Shown here: positions 25,941-34,196 of the stretch, piece by piece
How positions within the stretch are numbered: the stretch's first letter is position 1
How the letters are laid out: the number at the start of each line of letters is the position of its first letter
NCBI GenBank assembly: GCA_947483095.1
Contig: CANKLD010000003.1
Location: 1-38,706, forward strand
Direction: 5' to 3'
DNA: 38,706 nucleotides
Origin: Bacteroidota bacterium
Lineage (GTDB): Bacteria > Bacteroidota > Bacteroidia > Flavobacteriales > Flavobacteriaceae
The notes under the pieces: model-generated
Databases searched by the model: none
Seen by the model: only the letters and a program-made list of their open reading frames with translations
Told to the model about the DNA's origin: nothing
Translations under genes and position numbers: made by a program

Positions 25941-27740
25941 ATGAAACAACTGATTCTAAACGCTCTTATTGCGAGTTTATTACTTATAACAATTCCCTTT
26001 TTTGGTCAGGATATATCATTATTCAAACAATTTAATGGAAAATATGATTTTGTTTTTATTGGAAACACCTTAAATCCTATAGAAAATTCATTTCAAACAA
26101 CTCCTTCTGTATTAACTTCCTCTTCTGCACAATTATCGTTAAGCGGAAATGACCAGATTGAAAAGGCATATTTATACTGGGCAGGTTGTGGAACGGGCGA
26201 TTTTGATGTTAAATTAAACGGTCAAGCCATTACACCTGACAGAACTTTTAGCCATCAAAGAGTTTTTTCAAGTTTGGTTTATTTCAGTGCTTTCAAAGAG
26301 GTAACTGCTCAAGTTCAAGCCACTGGAAATGGAAGTTATACTATTTCAGACCTCGATGTTTCTCCGTATGTAAATTTTCACTATCAAAATAGAACTAATT
26401 TTGCGGGCTGGGCAATTATTGTAATCTATAAAAATCAAAATTTATCCTTAAATCAATTGAATGTTTATGATGGAATGCAAGCTGTTCCTGATGAAGTTAA
26501 TATTACGTTGAATAGTTTAAATGTTATTGATAATAATGATGCTAAAATTGGTTTTTTGTCTTGGGAAGGCGATTCTGGAATTGCGGTAAATGAAACGCTC
26601 CGAATTAATGGAACTCCCATTGGAAGCCCACCTTTAAATCCAATTAACAATGCCTTTAATGGTACTAATAGCTTAACAAATTCATCCGTTTTATACAATA
26701 TGGATTTGGATGTGTATCCAATTCAAAACAACATAAATATCGGTGATACTTCGGCACAAATTCAGCTTACCTCAAGCCAAGATTTCGTTATGATTAATGC
26801 CATTGTAACCAAGTTAAACAGTCAATTACCCGATGCAACTCTAGCAATCAACAACGTCACAACGACTTGCGATTCGAGAACAATTACTGCAGATTATAAA
26901 GTTTCTAATTCTAATTCTACTGCTGTTTTACCTGCAAATACTCCTATTGCTATTTATGCAAATGATATATTTATTAAAACTATTTTCACGCAAACAATCA
27001 TCCCTATTAATGGAAATGAATCAGGGCAAGTAACACTTCTTGTTCCAAATGCAATGGGCAACAGTTTTAATTTGAAATTTGGTGTTGATGATAATGGTTC
27101 TGGTGATGGAATTGTTGCAGAAATTAGCGAAATCAATAATAAATTTACAGTTCCAGTAGTTTTAAGTTTTTCTCCTTTGTTCAATTTATTGCCAAATAAT
27201 GAAGTTTGCAATGAAGGCTTAGGTAAAGGAACTTTCAATTTTTCGGATTATGAAACTTTAGTAAAAGTAACTATTTCCGATACTGTTCGTTTTTATGACT
27301 CTTTATTGCATGCTCAAAACAGTACAAATCCAATTTTTAACACTTCCAATTTTGTTGCATTAACAACTCCGAAAACAATTTACGTTCGTATAGATAATGG
27401 CGGAGACTGTTACAGTATAACTTCATTTGTATTAACCACCAAAAACTGTCCGCCAAATGTTTATAATTTTGTTTCTGCCGACAATGATGGTTTCAATGAT
27501 ACCTTTCATATCGAAGGATTAAAAGACATCTTTTTGAATCATAAGATATCGATTTTAAATCGTTGGGGAAAATTGGTTTGGACAGGAAATAACAATTCCA
27601 ATGAATGGGACGGTTTTGCTAATAATGGACTTTTGGTAGATGACAATCAAGTTCCTCCAGGAACCTATTATTACATTATAGAATTGAACGATGCCAATAA
27701 TACAGAACCATTAATTGGTTATTTGTATCTAACAAAATAG
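25941..27740 (+). CDS. Secreted protein with T9SS B-type sorting domain (CHU_C)
   Basis: A 599-residue secreted protein. The leader MKQLILNALIASLLLI leads to a probable cut after FFG before QDISLF. The N-terminal part (about 20-290) contains DQIEKAYLYWAGCGTGDFDVKLNG and FAGWAIIVIYKNQNLSLNQLNVYDGMQ, like a DUF3344-type beta-rich domain. The middle (about 300-400) looks like a CARDB-type fold (TADYKVSNSNSTAVLPANTPIAIY). The C-terminal 90 residues are the gliding-motility C-terminal (CHU_C) domain (ISILNRWGKLVWTGNN, EWDGFANNG, VPPGTYYYIIEL). They direct export by the type IX system and, in B-type cases, surface attachment. The normal ISPNGDGVNDTF is FVSADNDGFNDTF here. It lies between the glycan locus and housekeeping genes. 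Confidence 0.87.
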   Translation: MKQLILNALIASLLLITIPFFGQDISLFKQFNGKYDFVFIGNTLNPIENSFQTTPSVLTSSSAQLSLSGNDQIEKAYLYWAGCGTGDFDVKLNGQAITPDRTFSHQRVFSSLVYFSAFKEVTAQVQATGNGSYTISDLDVSPYVNFHYQNRTNFAGWAIIVIYKNQNLSLNQLNVYDGMQAVPDEVNITLNSLNVIDNNDAKIGFLSWEGDSGIAVNETLRINGTPIGSPPLNPINNAFNGTNSLTNSSVLYNMDLDVYPIQNNINIGDTSAQIQLTSSQDFVMINAIVTKLNSQLPDATLAINNVTTTCDSRTITADYKVSNSNSTAVLPANTPIAIYANDIFIKTIFTQTIIPINGNESGQVTLLVPNAMGNSFNLKFGVDDNGSGDGIVAEISEINNKFTVPVVLSFSPLFNLLPNNEVCNEGLGKGTFNFSDYETLVKVTISDTVRFYDSLLHAQNSTNPIFNTSNFVALTTPKTIYVRIDNGGDCYSITSFVLTTKNCPPNVYNFVSADNDGFNDTFHIEGLKDIFLNHKISILNRWGKLVWTGNNNSNEWDGFANNGLLVDDNQVPPGTYYYIIELNDANNTEPLIGYLYLTK

Positions 27741-27774
27741 TTTTTAATTAATTTAATACCTCAATTTCTCTGAT

Positions 27775-27782
27775 TATATTTG
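27775..27782 (+). promoter_or_regulatory. -7 box before the rRNA methyltransferase
   Basis: TATATTTG, an exact TAnnTTTG match, lies 19 bases before the proposed TTG start of the SpoU-family gene. No clear -33 TTG is seen. Confidence 0.45.
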
Positions 27783-27801
27783 CAATAAATAAATAACCAT
27801 T

Positions 27802-28590
27802 TTGAAACAAATCACATCATCACAAAATCCATATATAAAGTCACTTTTACAGTTACAGGAAAAAGCAAAAGTAAGAAAGCAAACTGGCACCTTTTTAATT
27901 GAAGGGAAAAGGGAAATTTCTCTAGCAATAAAAGGTGGTTATCGTATTGATACCTTATTATTTTACCCTGAATTAATATCGGAAAAGGAAATTAATAAAT
28001 TAGCTCAAAACCAAACCAATACAATTGAAATAAACAAAGAAATATTTGAAAAATTAGCTTATCGCGAAAGTACGGAAGGTGTTATTGCTGTTGCAAATAG
28101 TAAGCATTTTAATTTATCTGATTTAAAACTAAATGAAAATCCGTTGATATTGATTGCTGAAGCACCGGAAAAACCAGGAAATATTGGTGCATTATTGAGA
28201 ACTGCTGATGCCGCAAATCTTGACGCGGTAATTATTGCAAATCCAAATGGAGATTTATACAATCCGAACATTATACGATCAAGTGTGGGTTGTTTGTTTA
28301 CCAATCAAATAGCGACTGGAACTACCACTGAAATTATCTCGTTTTTGAAAGATAGAAATATTAATTTTTATTGCGCTACATTACAAAATTCAACGTCCTA
28401 TCATACTCAAGATTATACAAGTCCTACTGCATTAGTAGTTGGAACTGAAGCAACAGGATTATCAAAAGAATGGCGCGATGCTGCTACTCAAAATATTATA
28501 ATTCCAATGCAAGGTGAAATCGACTCTATGAATGTTTCGGTAGCCGCTGCTATATTACTATTTGAAGCAAAAAGACAAAGGGGATTTTAA
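27802..28590 (+). CDS. SpoU/TrmH-family RNA 2'-O-methyltransferase
   Basis: A 262-residue SPOUT enzyme that methylates ribose 2'-OH in rRNA or tRNA, with SAM held in a trefoil knot. The N-terminal substrate-binding part (about 1-100) starts KQITSSQNPYIKSLLQL, then GTFLIEGKREISLAI. The catalytic domain has the three family motifs: EAPEKPGNIGALLRTADAAN (about 119-138), VVGTEATGLS (near 213) and IIPMQGEIDSMNVSVAAAILLFE (about 233-255). The family includes RlmB, RlmH-like and TrmH proteins; the N-terminal domain suits an RlmB/TsnR-like 23S rRNA enzyme, but the exact target is open. No ATG fits, so the TTG at 27802 is used. A -7 box lies just upstream. Confidence 0.9.
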   Translation: MKQITSSQNPYIKSLLQLQEKAKVRKQTGTFLIEGKREISLAIKGGYRIDTLLFYPELISEKEINKLAQNQTNTIEINKEIFEKLAYRESTEGVIAVANSKHFNLSDLKLNENPLILIAEAPEKPGNIGALLRTADAANLDAVIIANPNGDLYNPNIIRSSVGCLFTNQIATGTTTEIISFLKDRNINFYCATLQNSTSYHTQDYTSPTALVVGTEATGLSKEWRDAATQNIIIPMQGEIDSMNVSVAAAILLFEAKRQRGF

Positions 28591-28660
28591 TATATTTTAA
28601 ATATTAGCATTTGCAAAACTAATAACTTATTCCTAATTTTAGAGATTGAATAAAATAGCT

Positions 28661-30880
28661 ATGACAGAAATTGAAATAGAGAAAGAAAACAAGGCTATTG
28701 CCCAAGAATACAAAGAACTTCTCCGAATAAGTTATCAAAAATTATCCGCTGAAGATAAAAAATTAATCAGAAAAGCCTTTGATGTTGCCGTTGATGCCCA
28801 TCAAGAACAAAGAAGGAAATCTGGTGAGGCTTATATTTTTCATCCTATTGCTGTAGCAAAAATTGTAGCTTCGCAAATAGGTTTAGGGCCTACCTCAATA
28901 GCAGCAGCTTTACTTCACGACGTAGTTGAAGATTCAGAAATTACAGTTGAAGACATTAAAAAAATGTTCAATCCAAAAGTAGCTCAATTGGTAGATGGAT
29001 TGACAAAAATTTCTAAAATTCAAAAAGATTTAAATTCTTCCATGCAAGCGGAGAATTTCAGAAAAATGATTCTTACATTAAACGACGATGTTCGAGTTAT
29101 TTTAATAAAATTAGCCGACCGTCTCCATAATATGCAAACTATGGATTCGATGGAGGAATATAAACAGACCAAAATAGCATCGGAAACCTTATATATTTAT
29201 GCGCCTCTCGCCCACCGATTGGGATTGTATAATATAAAAACGCAGTTGGAAGATTTAGGATTAAAATATACCGAGCCCGCTGTTTATAATGACATTGTAA
29301 CTAAAATTAAAGAAACAAAAGAGGAACAAGACGAATATATAAAAAATATTTCCGAAATTTTAAAAAAATCTTTGGATGTTGAAGGCATTGAATATGTTAT
29401 AAAAGGACGACCAAAATCAATCTATTCTATTCGTAGAAAAATGAAGGCTCAAAATGTGAGTTACGATGAAGTTTATGACAAATTTGCCCTAAGAATTGTC
29501 TATAAATCAATTCCACACGATGAAAAATTTGTCGCTTGGAAGATTTATTCGATTGTAACAGATCATTACAGACCAAGCCCAAGTCGATTGCGAGATTGGA
29601 TTTCATCACCAAAATCAACAGGTTACGAAGCACTTCATATTACTGTTATGGGGCCACTAGGACGTTGGGTTGAAGTTCAAGTTCGAAGTGAGCGAATGGA
29701 TGAAATAGCTGAAAAAGGGTATGCAGCTCATTACAAATACAAACAAGGTGCTACGGAAGAAAGCGGATTAGATATATGGTTGAACCTATTGAAAGAAGCA
29801 CTAGAAAACCAAGAAAAAAATGCAGTAGATTTTGTTGAAGATTTTAAAATGAATCTTTATTCCAAAGAAATATTCGTTTTTACTCCAACAGGCGAAATAA
29901 AATCACTTCCTAAAGGAGCAACATCATTGGATTTTGCCTTTAGTATTCACTCCGCTATTGGCGTTCATACAAGAGGAACAAAGGTTAACGGAAAGTTAGT
30001 CCCGCTAAATTATGAATTAAAAAGTGGAGATCAAATTGAGGTGATAACATCTGTAAACCAAAAACCTACCTTACATTGGTTAAATTATGTAACTACTTCA
30101 AGGGCTAGAACCAAAATTAAAAATGTATTAAACGAAAATACAAAGAAAATTGCCGAAGAGGGTAAAGAACTATTAACCAGAAAATTACGTCATTTAAAAG
30201 TAACTTTAAATGAGAAAACAGTCAATGAATTGGTTGTTTTCTTCAAACTAAAAACAAGTTTGGATTTATTTTATAGAGTTGGAAATGGCGCCATAGAAAA
30301 CCAACAACTTAAAGATTTTGCAGCGTTAAAAAGCAATTCCTTTATTAATTTCTTTAAGAATAAAATCAAAAGATCACCTTCTGCAAATACAGAACAAATT
30401 TCCAAAGATGAAATCATTTCTACCTACGATTTATTAGTTTTTGGCCCCGAACAAGATAAATTAGACTACAAATTATCAGTCTGTTGTAACCCAATTGTTG
30501 GAGATGAAGTTTTTGGTTTTATAACCATAAATGAAGGAATAAAAATTCACAAAAAAGATTGCCCAAATTCACTAAGTATGCAGTCTAATTATGCTTACAG
30601 AGTTATAAAAGCAAAGTGGATCGATTCCTCACAACAAGAATTTAAAGCCGTATTAATTATCACTGGAATGGACTTTTTAGGACTTACAAATGAACTCACC
30701 AAAGTAATTTCGAGTAATATGCATATTAATATTCAAAGCATTACACTTACTACCGAAGCCGGATTGTTTAATGGAAAGGTTGCTGTAATTGTTAAAAACA
30801 ATAGCATACTCGAAAAAATGATGGCTAAAATCCGCAAAATAGAAGGTATTGATAAGGTTACTCGAGTTTATAAGAATTAA
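28661..30880 (+). CDS. Bifunctional (p)ppGpp synthetase/hydrolase (RelA/SpoT)
   Basis: A 739-residue long RSH protein that makes and breaks the starvation alarmone (p)ppGpp. The ATG at 28661 starts MTEIEIEKENKA; a TTG five codons upstream is less likely. The HD hydrolase domain has LLHDVVED (about 84-91) and KLADRLHNMQTMDSM, so hydrolysis should work. The synthetase domain has GRPKSIYSIRRKM (near 248), KFALRIVYKS, the GYEALHITV substrate motif (near 321) and EVQVRSERMDEIAEKG. The TGS domain (about 405-465) includes FTPTGEIKSLPKGATSLDFAFSIH, and an ACT domain closes the protein (about 663-739). It appears to be a single bifunctional enzyme of the Rel type, as in other Bacteroidota. It precedes the Fur gene by 61 bases. 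Confidence 0.95.
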   Translation: MTEIEIEKENKAIAQEYKELLRISYQKLSAEDKKLIRKAFDVAVDAHQEQRRKSGEAYIFHPIAVAKIVASQIGLGPTSIAAALLHDVVEDSEITVEDIKKMFNPKVAQLVDGLTKISKIQKDLNSSMQAENFRKMILTLNDDVRVILIKLADRLHNMQTMDSMEEYKQTKIASETLYIYAPLAHRLGLYNIKTQLEDLGLKYTEPAVYNDIVTKIKETKEEQDEYIKNISEILKKSLDVEGIEYVIKGRPKSIYSIRRKMKAQNVSYDEVYDKFALRIVYKSIPHDEKFVAWKIYSIVTDHYRPSPSRLRDWISSPKSTGYEALHITVMGPLGRWVEVQVRSERMDEIAEKGYAAHYKYKQGATEESGLDIWLNLLKEALENQEKNAVDFVEDFKMNLYSKEIFVFTPTGEIKSLPKGATSLDFAFSIHSAIGVHTRGTKVNGKLVPLNYELKSGDQIEVITSVNQKPTLHWLNYVTTSRARTKIKNVLNENTKKIAEEGKELLTRKLRHLKVTLNEKTVNELVVFFKLKTSLDLFYRVGNGAIENQQLKDFAALKSNSFINFFKNKIKRSPSANTEQISKDEIISTYDLLVFGPEQDKLDYKLSVCCNPIVGDEVFGFITINEGIKIHKKDCPNSLSMQSNYAYRVIKAKWIDSSQQEFKAVLIITGMDFLGLTNELTKVISSNMHINIQSITLTTEAGLFNGKVAVIVKNNSILEKMMAKIRKIEGIDKVTRVYKN

Positions 30881-30927
30881 AGTTTTTAACAATCAAGTGG
30901 AAACATTTTATTATTAAAATAATAATT

Positions 30928-30935
30928 TATCTTTG
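30928..30935 (+). promoter_or_regulatory. -7 box of the Fur-family gene
   Basis: TATCTTTG, an exact TAnnTTTG match, ends 6 bases before the ATG of the Fur-family gene at 30942. The transcript would therefore have almost no leader. Confidence 0.55.
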
Positions 30936-30941
30936 CATAAT

Positions 30942-31397
30942 ATGACACTAATTTCCGTAGATAATAGTAAGAATCAAGAAATTGTAAAAAATGTTTTTAC
31001 AATGTACCTTGAAAATAATGGGCACAGGAAAACCCCTGAACGCTATGCAATTCTTCAGGAAATTTATGAAAGTGAAGATCATTTTGATGTGGAACATCTT
31101 TATTTGAAGATGAAAAACAAAAATTATCGAGTTAGTCGTGCCACACTTTATAATACCATTGAACTTTTATTGGATTGCGGTTTAGTTAGAAAACACCAAT
31201 TTGGTCAAAATCAAGCGCATTATGAAAAGTCGTATTTCGATAAGCAACATGACCATTTAATTATGACAGATTCGGGCGAAGTAATTGAATTTTGCGATCC
31301 TAGAATTCAGATGATTAAAAAAACGATTGAAGAAATATTTGATATTGAAGTGCACAATCACTCTTTGTATTTATACGGAACAAAAAAGGTAAAATAA
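30942..31397 (+). CDS. Fur-family transcriptional regulator
   Basis: A 151-residue metal- or peroxide-sensing repressor. The ATG at 30942 is chosen; the upstream TTG at 30933 lies within the -7 promoter box. The winged-helix domain shows [18 protein letters not shown] and the recognition helix region [19 protein letters not shown]. The dimerisation domain contains the QHDHL metal motif (His103, His105). The structural-zinc CxxC found in Fur, Zur and PerR is replaced by MTDS (108-111); only Cys79 and Cys118 remain. Fur, Zur and PerR therefore cannot be told apart by motif alone. It is translationally coupled (TAATG overlap) with a small membrane protein gene and precedes purA. Confidence 0.9.
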   Translation: MTLISVDNSKNQEIVKNVFTMYLENNGHRKTPERYAILQEIYESEDHFDVEHLYLKMKNKNYRVSRATLYNTIELLLDCGLVRKHQFGQNQAHYEKSYFDKQHDHLIMTDSGEVIEFCDPRIQMIKKTIEEIFDIEVHNHSLYLYGTKKVK

Positions 31398-31606
31398 TGA
31401 CAGCTAGTGATTATTTTAAAAAAACATTTGTTTTCGTATTTACTTTTTCTTTAACCTCTCGAATTGTATTTCAATTATTTGATGGTTTAGACTCATTTAG
31501 TTTAAGATTCTTAATAAAAACTCTTTTTGTAAGTTTATTTACTGCACTAATATTAGGGATATTAAATTACTTTTTAAAGTTTGAATTTATCAAAAAAAAG
31601 AAATAA
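31397..31606 (+). CDS. Small two-segment membrane protein
   Basis: A 69-residue protein that overlaps the Fur stop codon (TAATGA), a sign of real translation. Two hydrophobic stretches, FVFVFTFSLTSRIVFQLF (about 12-29) and LIKTLFVSLFTALILGILNY (about 40-59), are likely membrane spans. The tail is basic (FIKKKK), which fits a cytoplasmic C-terminus. No known family is recognised. It could be a regulated partner of the Fur-family gene or simply a downstream passenger in the same transcript. Confidence 0.65.
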   Translation: MTASDYFKKTFVFVFTFSLTSRIVFQLFDGLDSFSLRFLIKTLFVSLFTALILGILNYFLKFEFIKKKK

Positions 31607-31647
31607 AAAACAAAATAATTAGCAACAACACGCAAACAACAAGCATA

Positions 31648-32919
31648 ATGACCGTAGATTTATTATTAGGATTACAGTGGGGAGATGAAGGAAAAGGAAA
31701 AATTGTAGATGTACTTACATCAAAATATGACATCATTGCCCGTTTTCAAGGCGGACCAAATGCAGGTCACACTTTAGAATTTGACGGAATAAAACACGTT
31801 TTAAGAACCATTCCTTCAGGAATTTTTCATAAAAATTCAATTAATATTATTGGAAACGGAGTAGTAATAGACCCTGTTGTATTCCAAAAAGAAATCGAAG
31901 GATTAGAGCGTTTTAATTTAGACATTAAAAACAAATTAATCATTTCAAGAAAAGCACATTTAATTTTACCAACGCACCGTTTACTGGATGCTGCTTCTGA
32001 AGCGTCAAAAGGGAAAGCTAAAATTGGTTCTACTTTAAAAGGTATTGGTCCAACTTATATGGATAAAACGGGTAGAAATGGAATACGTGTTGGCGATATT
32101 GAATTGGAAGATTTCAAAGAACGTTACAGAGCATTAGCTGACAAGCACGAAGCCATAATTAAATTTTATGATGTTGCTATTCAATACAATCTTGCAGAAT
32201 TGGAAGTTGAATTTTTTGAAGCCATTGAAGACTTGAAAAAATTGACTTTCATTGATAGCGAAGAATATTTGCACCAAGCTCAAAAAGAAGGAAAATCAAT
32301 ACTTTGTGAAGGAGCTCAAGGTTCATTATTAGATGTTGATTTTGGAACGTATCCATTTGTAACTTCTTCAAATACCACTGCTGCTGGAGCTTGTACTGGC
32401 TTAGGAATTGCACCTAATAAAATCAAAGAGGTTTATGGAATTTTCAAAGCCTATACCACCCGTGTTGGAAGCGGCCCCTTCCCTACGGAAGATTTTGAAG
32501 AAGATGGAGCAACTATGGCAAGAGTTGGTAACGAATTTGGTTCGGTTACAGGCAGACAAAGACGTTGCGGATGGTTGGATTTAGTGGCTTTAAAATATGC
32601 TATTCAAGTGAATGGCGTTACCCAATTAATGATGATGAAAGGAGATGTTTTATCTGGTTTTTCAACTTTAAAAGTATGTACAGAATACGAATACAAAGGT
32701 CAAAAAATAGGACATTTACCTTATAATATTGAACCTGAAAATGTAACACCAATTTATAAAGAATTCAAAGGTTGGAAAGCAGATTTAACAGGAATGACAA
32801 CATATGATGAGTTACCAATTGAATTAAAAAACTACATTGACTTTATTGAAAAAGAAGTTGAAGTGCCAATTAAAATAGTTTCTGTAGGTCCTGATCGTAA
32901 ACAAACAATCACAAAATAA
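31648..32919 (+). CDS. purA: Adenylosuccinate synthase
   Basis: A 423-residue enzyme that forms adenylosuccinate from IMP, aspartate and GTP, the first step towards AMP. The phosphate loop is GDEGKGK (12-18, in LQWGDEGKGKIVD). NAGHTLEFDG, GSTLKGIGPTYMDKTGR, SILCEGAQGSLLDVDFGTY and the late GSVTGRQRRCGWLD (near 299) are all intact. The length agrees with other bacterial PurA proteins. A strong terminator follows. The short gap (41 bases) after the small membrane protein gene allows co-transcription with fur. Confidence 0.97.
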   Translation: MTVDLLLGLQWGDEGKGKIVDVLTSKYDIIARFQGGPNAGHTLEFDGIKHVLRTIPSGIFHKNSINIIGNGVVIDPVVFQKEIEGLERFNLDIKNKLIISRKAHLILPTHRLLDAASEASKGKAKIGSTLKGIGPTYMDKTGRNGIRVGDIELEDFKERYRALADKHEAIIKFYDVAIQYNLAELEVEFFEAIEDLKKLTFIDSEEYLHQAQKEGKSILCEGAQGSLLDVDFGTYPFVTSSNTTAAGACTGLGIAPNKIKEVYGIFKAYTTRVGSGPFPTEDFEEDGATMARVGNEFGSVTGRQRRCGWLDLVALKYAIQVNGVTQLMMMKGDVLSGFSTLKVCTEYEYKGQKIGHLPYNIEPENVTPIYKEFKGWKADLTGMTTYDELPIELKNYIDFIEKEVEVPIKIVSVGPDRKQTITK

Positions 32920-32925
32920 TAAAAG

Positions 32926-32955
32926 AAACGCTTTGAGAAATCAAGGCGTTTTATA
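32926..32955 (+). terminator. Intrinsic terminator of purA
   Basis: An 11-bp stem (32926-32936 with 32941-32951, one G-U pair) has a GAAA tetraloop and is followed by TTTATATTT. It lies 7 bases after the purA stop codon. Confidence 0.85.
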
Positions 32956-32972
32956 TTTACAGTAAAATTAAT

Positions 32973-34109
32973 ATGAAAGAAACCAATTTATTTAAAGCCT
33001 TTTTTGAAAGTGAAAAAGCGGGTGGGATCATTTTGATTTTTGCTACTTTATTTTCATTGCTTTTAGCAAATTCAATTTTTCAAACAGCATACCTTCAACT
33101 ATGGAATTACGAAATTGGAAATCACAGTTTGGTAGAATGGATTAACGATGGTTTAATGACCATTTTCTTTCTATTGATAGGATTGGAACTGGAACGAGAA
33201 GTTTATATCGGGGAACTTTCTTCGCTAAAAAAGGCGGCATTACCATTGTTAGGAGCTCTTGGCGGAATGGTAGTTCCAGCACTTATTTATTTGTATTTTA
33301 ATTTTGGAACTTCAACGCAATCTGGGGCTGGAATCCCAATGGCAACCGACATTGCATTTGCAATTGGAATCTTATCACTTTTGGGAAATCGAGTGCCAAT
33401 TTCTCTAAAAATATTCCTTACTGCCCTTGCCGTAATTGATGATTTGGGCGCAATTATAATCATTGCCGTTTTCTATACTTCTACAATTTCATTCTTGAAT
33501 TTAGGAATTGCTTTGGGAATAATGGCATTTCTATTTGTACTCAACCGATTGAAAGTCAATTCTTTTTTTCCATATATAATTGGAGGAATTTTGATGTGGT
33601 ATTTTATGCTAAATTCTGGAGTTCACGCAACAATTACGGGAGTTTTATTAGCGTTTGTAATTCCATTTGGAGTTGAAAATAAAAAAAATATTTCTTATAA
33701 ATTACAACATATTTTGCATAAACCAGTCGCATTTATAATCTTACCTTTATTTGCTTTAGCAAACACATGTATAGTTTTAAATTCCAATTGGTACGAAGGT
33801 TTAAGTCATTCCAATAGCATCGGAATTATCCTTGGATTAATAATCGGGAAGCCTTTAGGAATTTGGCTTTTTTCCTATTTAGGCGTACTTATTGGAATAG
33901 GAGTTTTGCCAAAAAATTTGCAATTGAAAAACATTTTCGGAGCAGGAATATTAGGTGGAATTGGATTTACAATGTCCATTTTTATTAGTCTATTGGCCTT
34001 CAATAATAATGAAGATAGTATTAACTCAAAAATTGCAATTTTAATTGCTTCAACAATAGCAGCAATTGTAGGATTTATCTATTTAAAATTCAATCTAAAA
34101 AGAGATTGA
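32973..34109 (+). CDS. nhaA: Na+/H+ antiporter NhaA
   Basis: A 378-residue inner-membrane antiporter that exports Na+ in exchange for H+ for pH and salt balance. About 12 hydrophobic segments run through the protein. The E. coli counterparts of the functional Asp residues are visible: ATDIAFAIGIL (near 125, Asp133 region) and LAVIDDLGAIIIIAV (about 152-166, Asp163/Asp164 pair). Near the end comes GIGFTMSIFIS. The length is close to the 388 residues of E. coli NhaA. It starts 22 bases after the purA terminator hairpin, with a weak TATATTTA box between them, so it likely has its own promoter. Confidence 0.95.
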   Translation: MKETNLFKAFFESEKAGGIILIFATLFSLLLANSIFQTAYLQLWNYEIGNHSLVEWINDGLMTIFFLLIGLELEREVYIGELSSLKKAALPLLGALGGMVVPALIYLYFNFGTSTQSGAGIPMATDIAFAIGILSLLGNRVPISLKIFLTALAVIDDLGAIIIIAVFYTSTISFLNLGIALGIMAFLFVLNRLKVNSFFPYIIGGILMWYFMLNSGVHATITGVLLAFVIPFGVENKKNISYKLQHILHKPVAFIILPLFALANTCIVLNSNWYEGLSHSNSIGIILGLIIGKPLGIWLFSYLGVLIGIGVLPKNLQLKNIFGAGILGGIGFTMSIFISLLAFNNNEDSINSKIAILIASTIAAIVGFIYLKFNLKRD

Positions 34110-34146
34110 GTAATTTCTTAAAAGCAATTTATAAATAAATCATAAT

Positions 34147-34180
34147 TTGCAGTAGCATTACATCCTTTTTCTTAAATTTG
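34147..34180 (+). promoter_or_regulatory. Promoter of the OstA-like gene
   Basis: TTG (34147-34149), a 23-base spacer and TAAATTTG (34173-34180) fit the Bacteroidota promoter at the upper end of accepted spacing. The proposed TTG start codon is at 34197. Confidence 0.45.
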
Positions 34181-34196
34181 GCAAAAAATTAAACCT

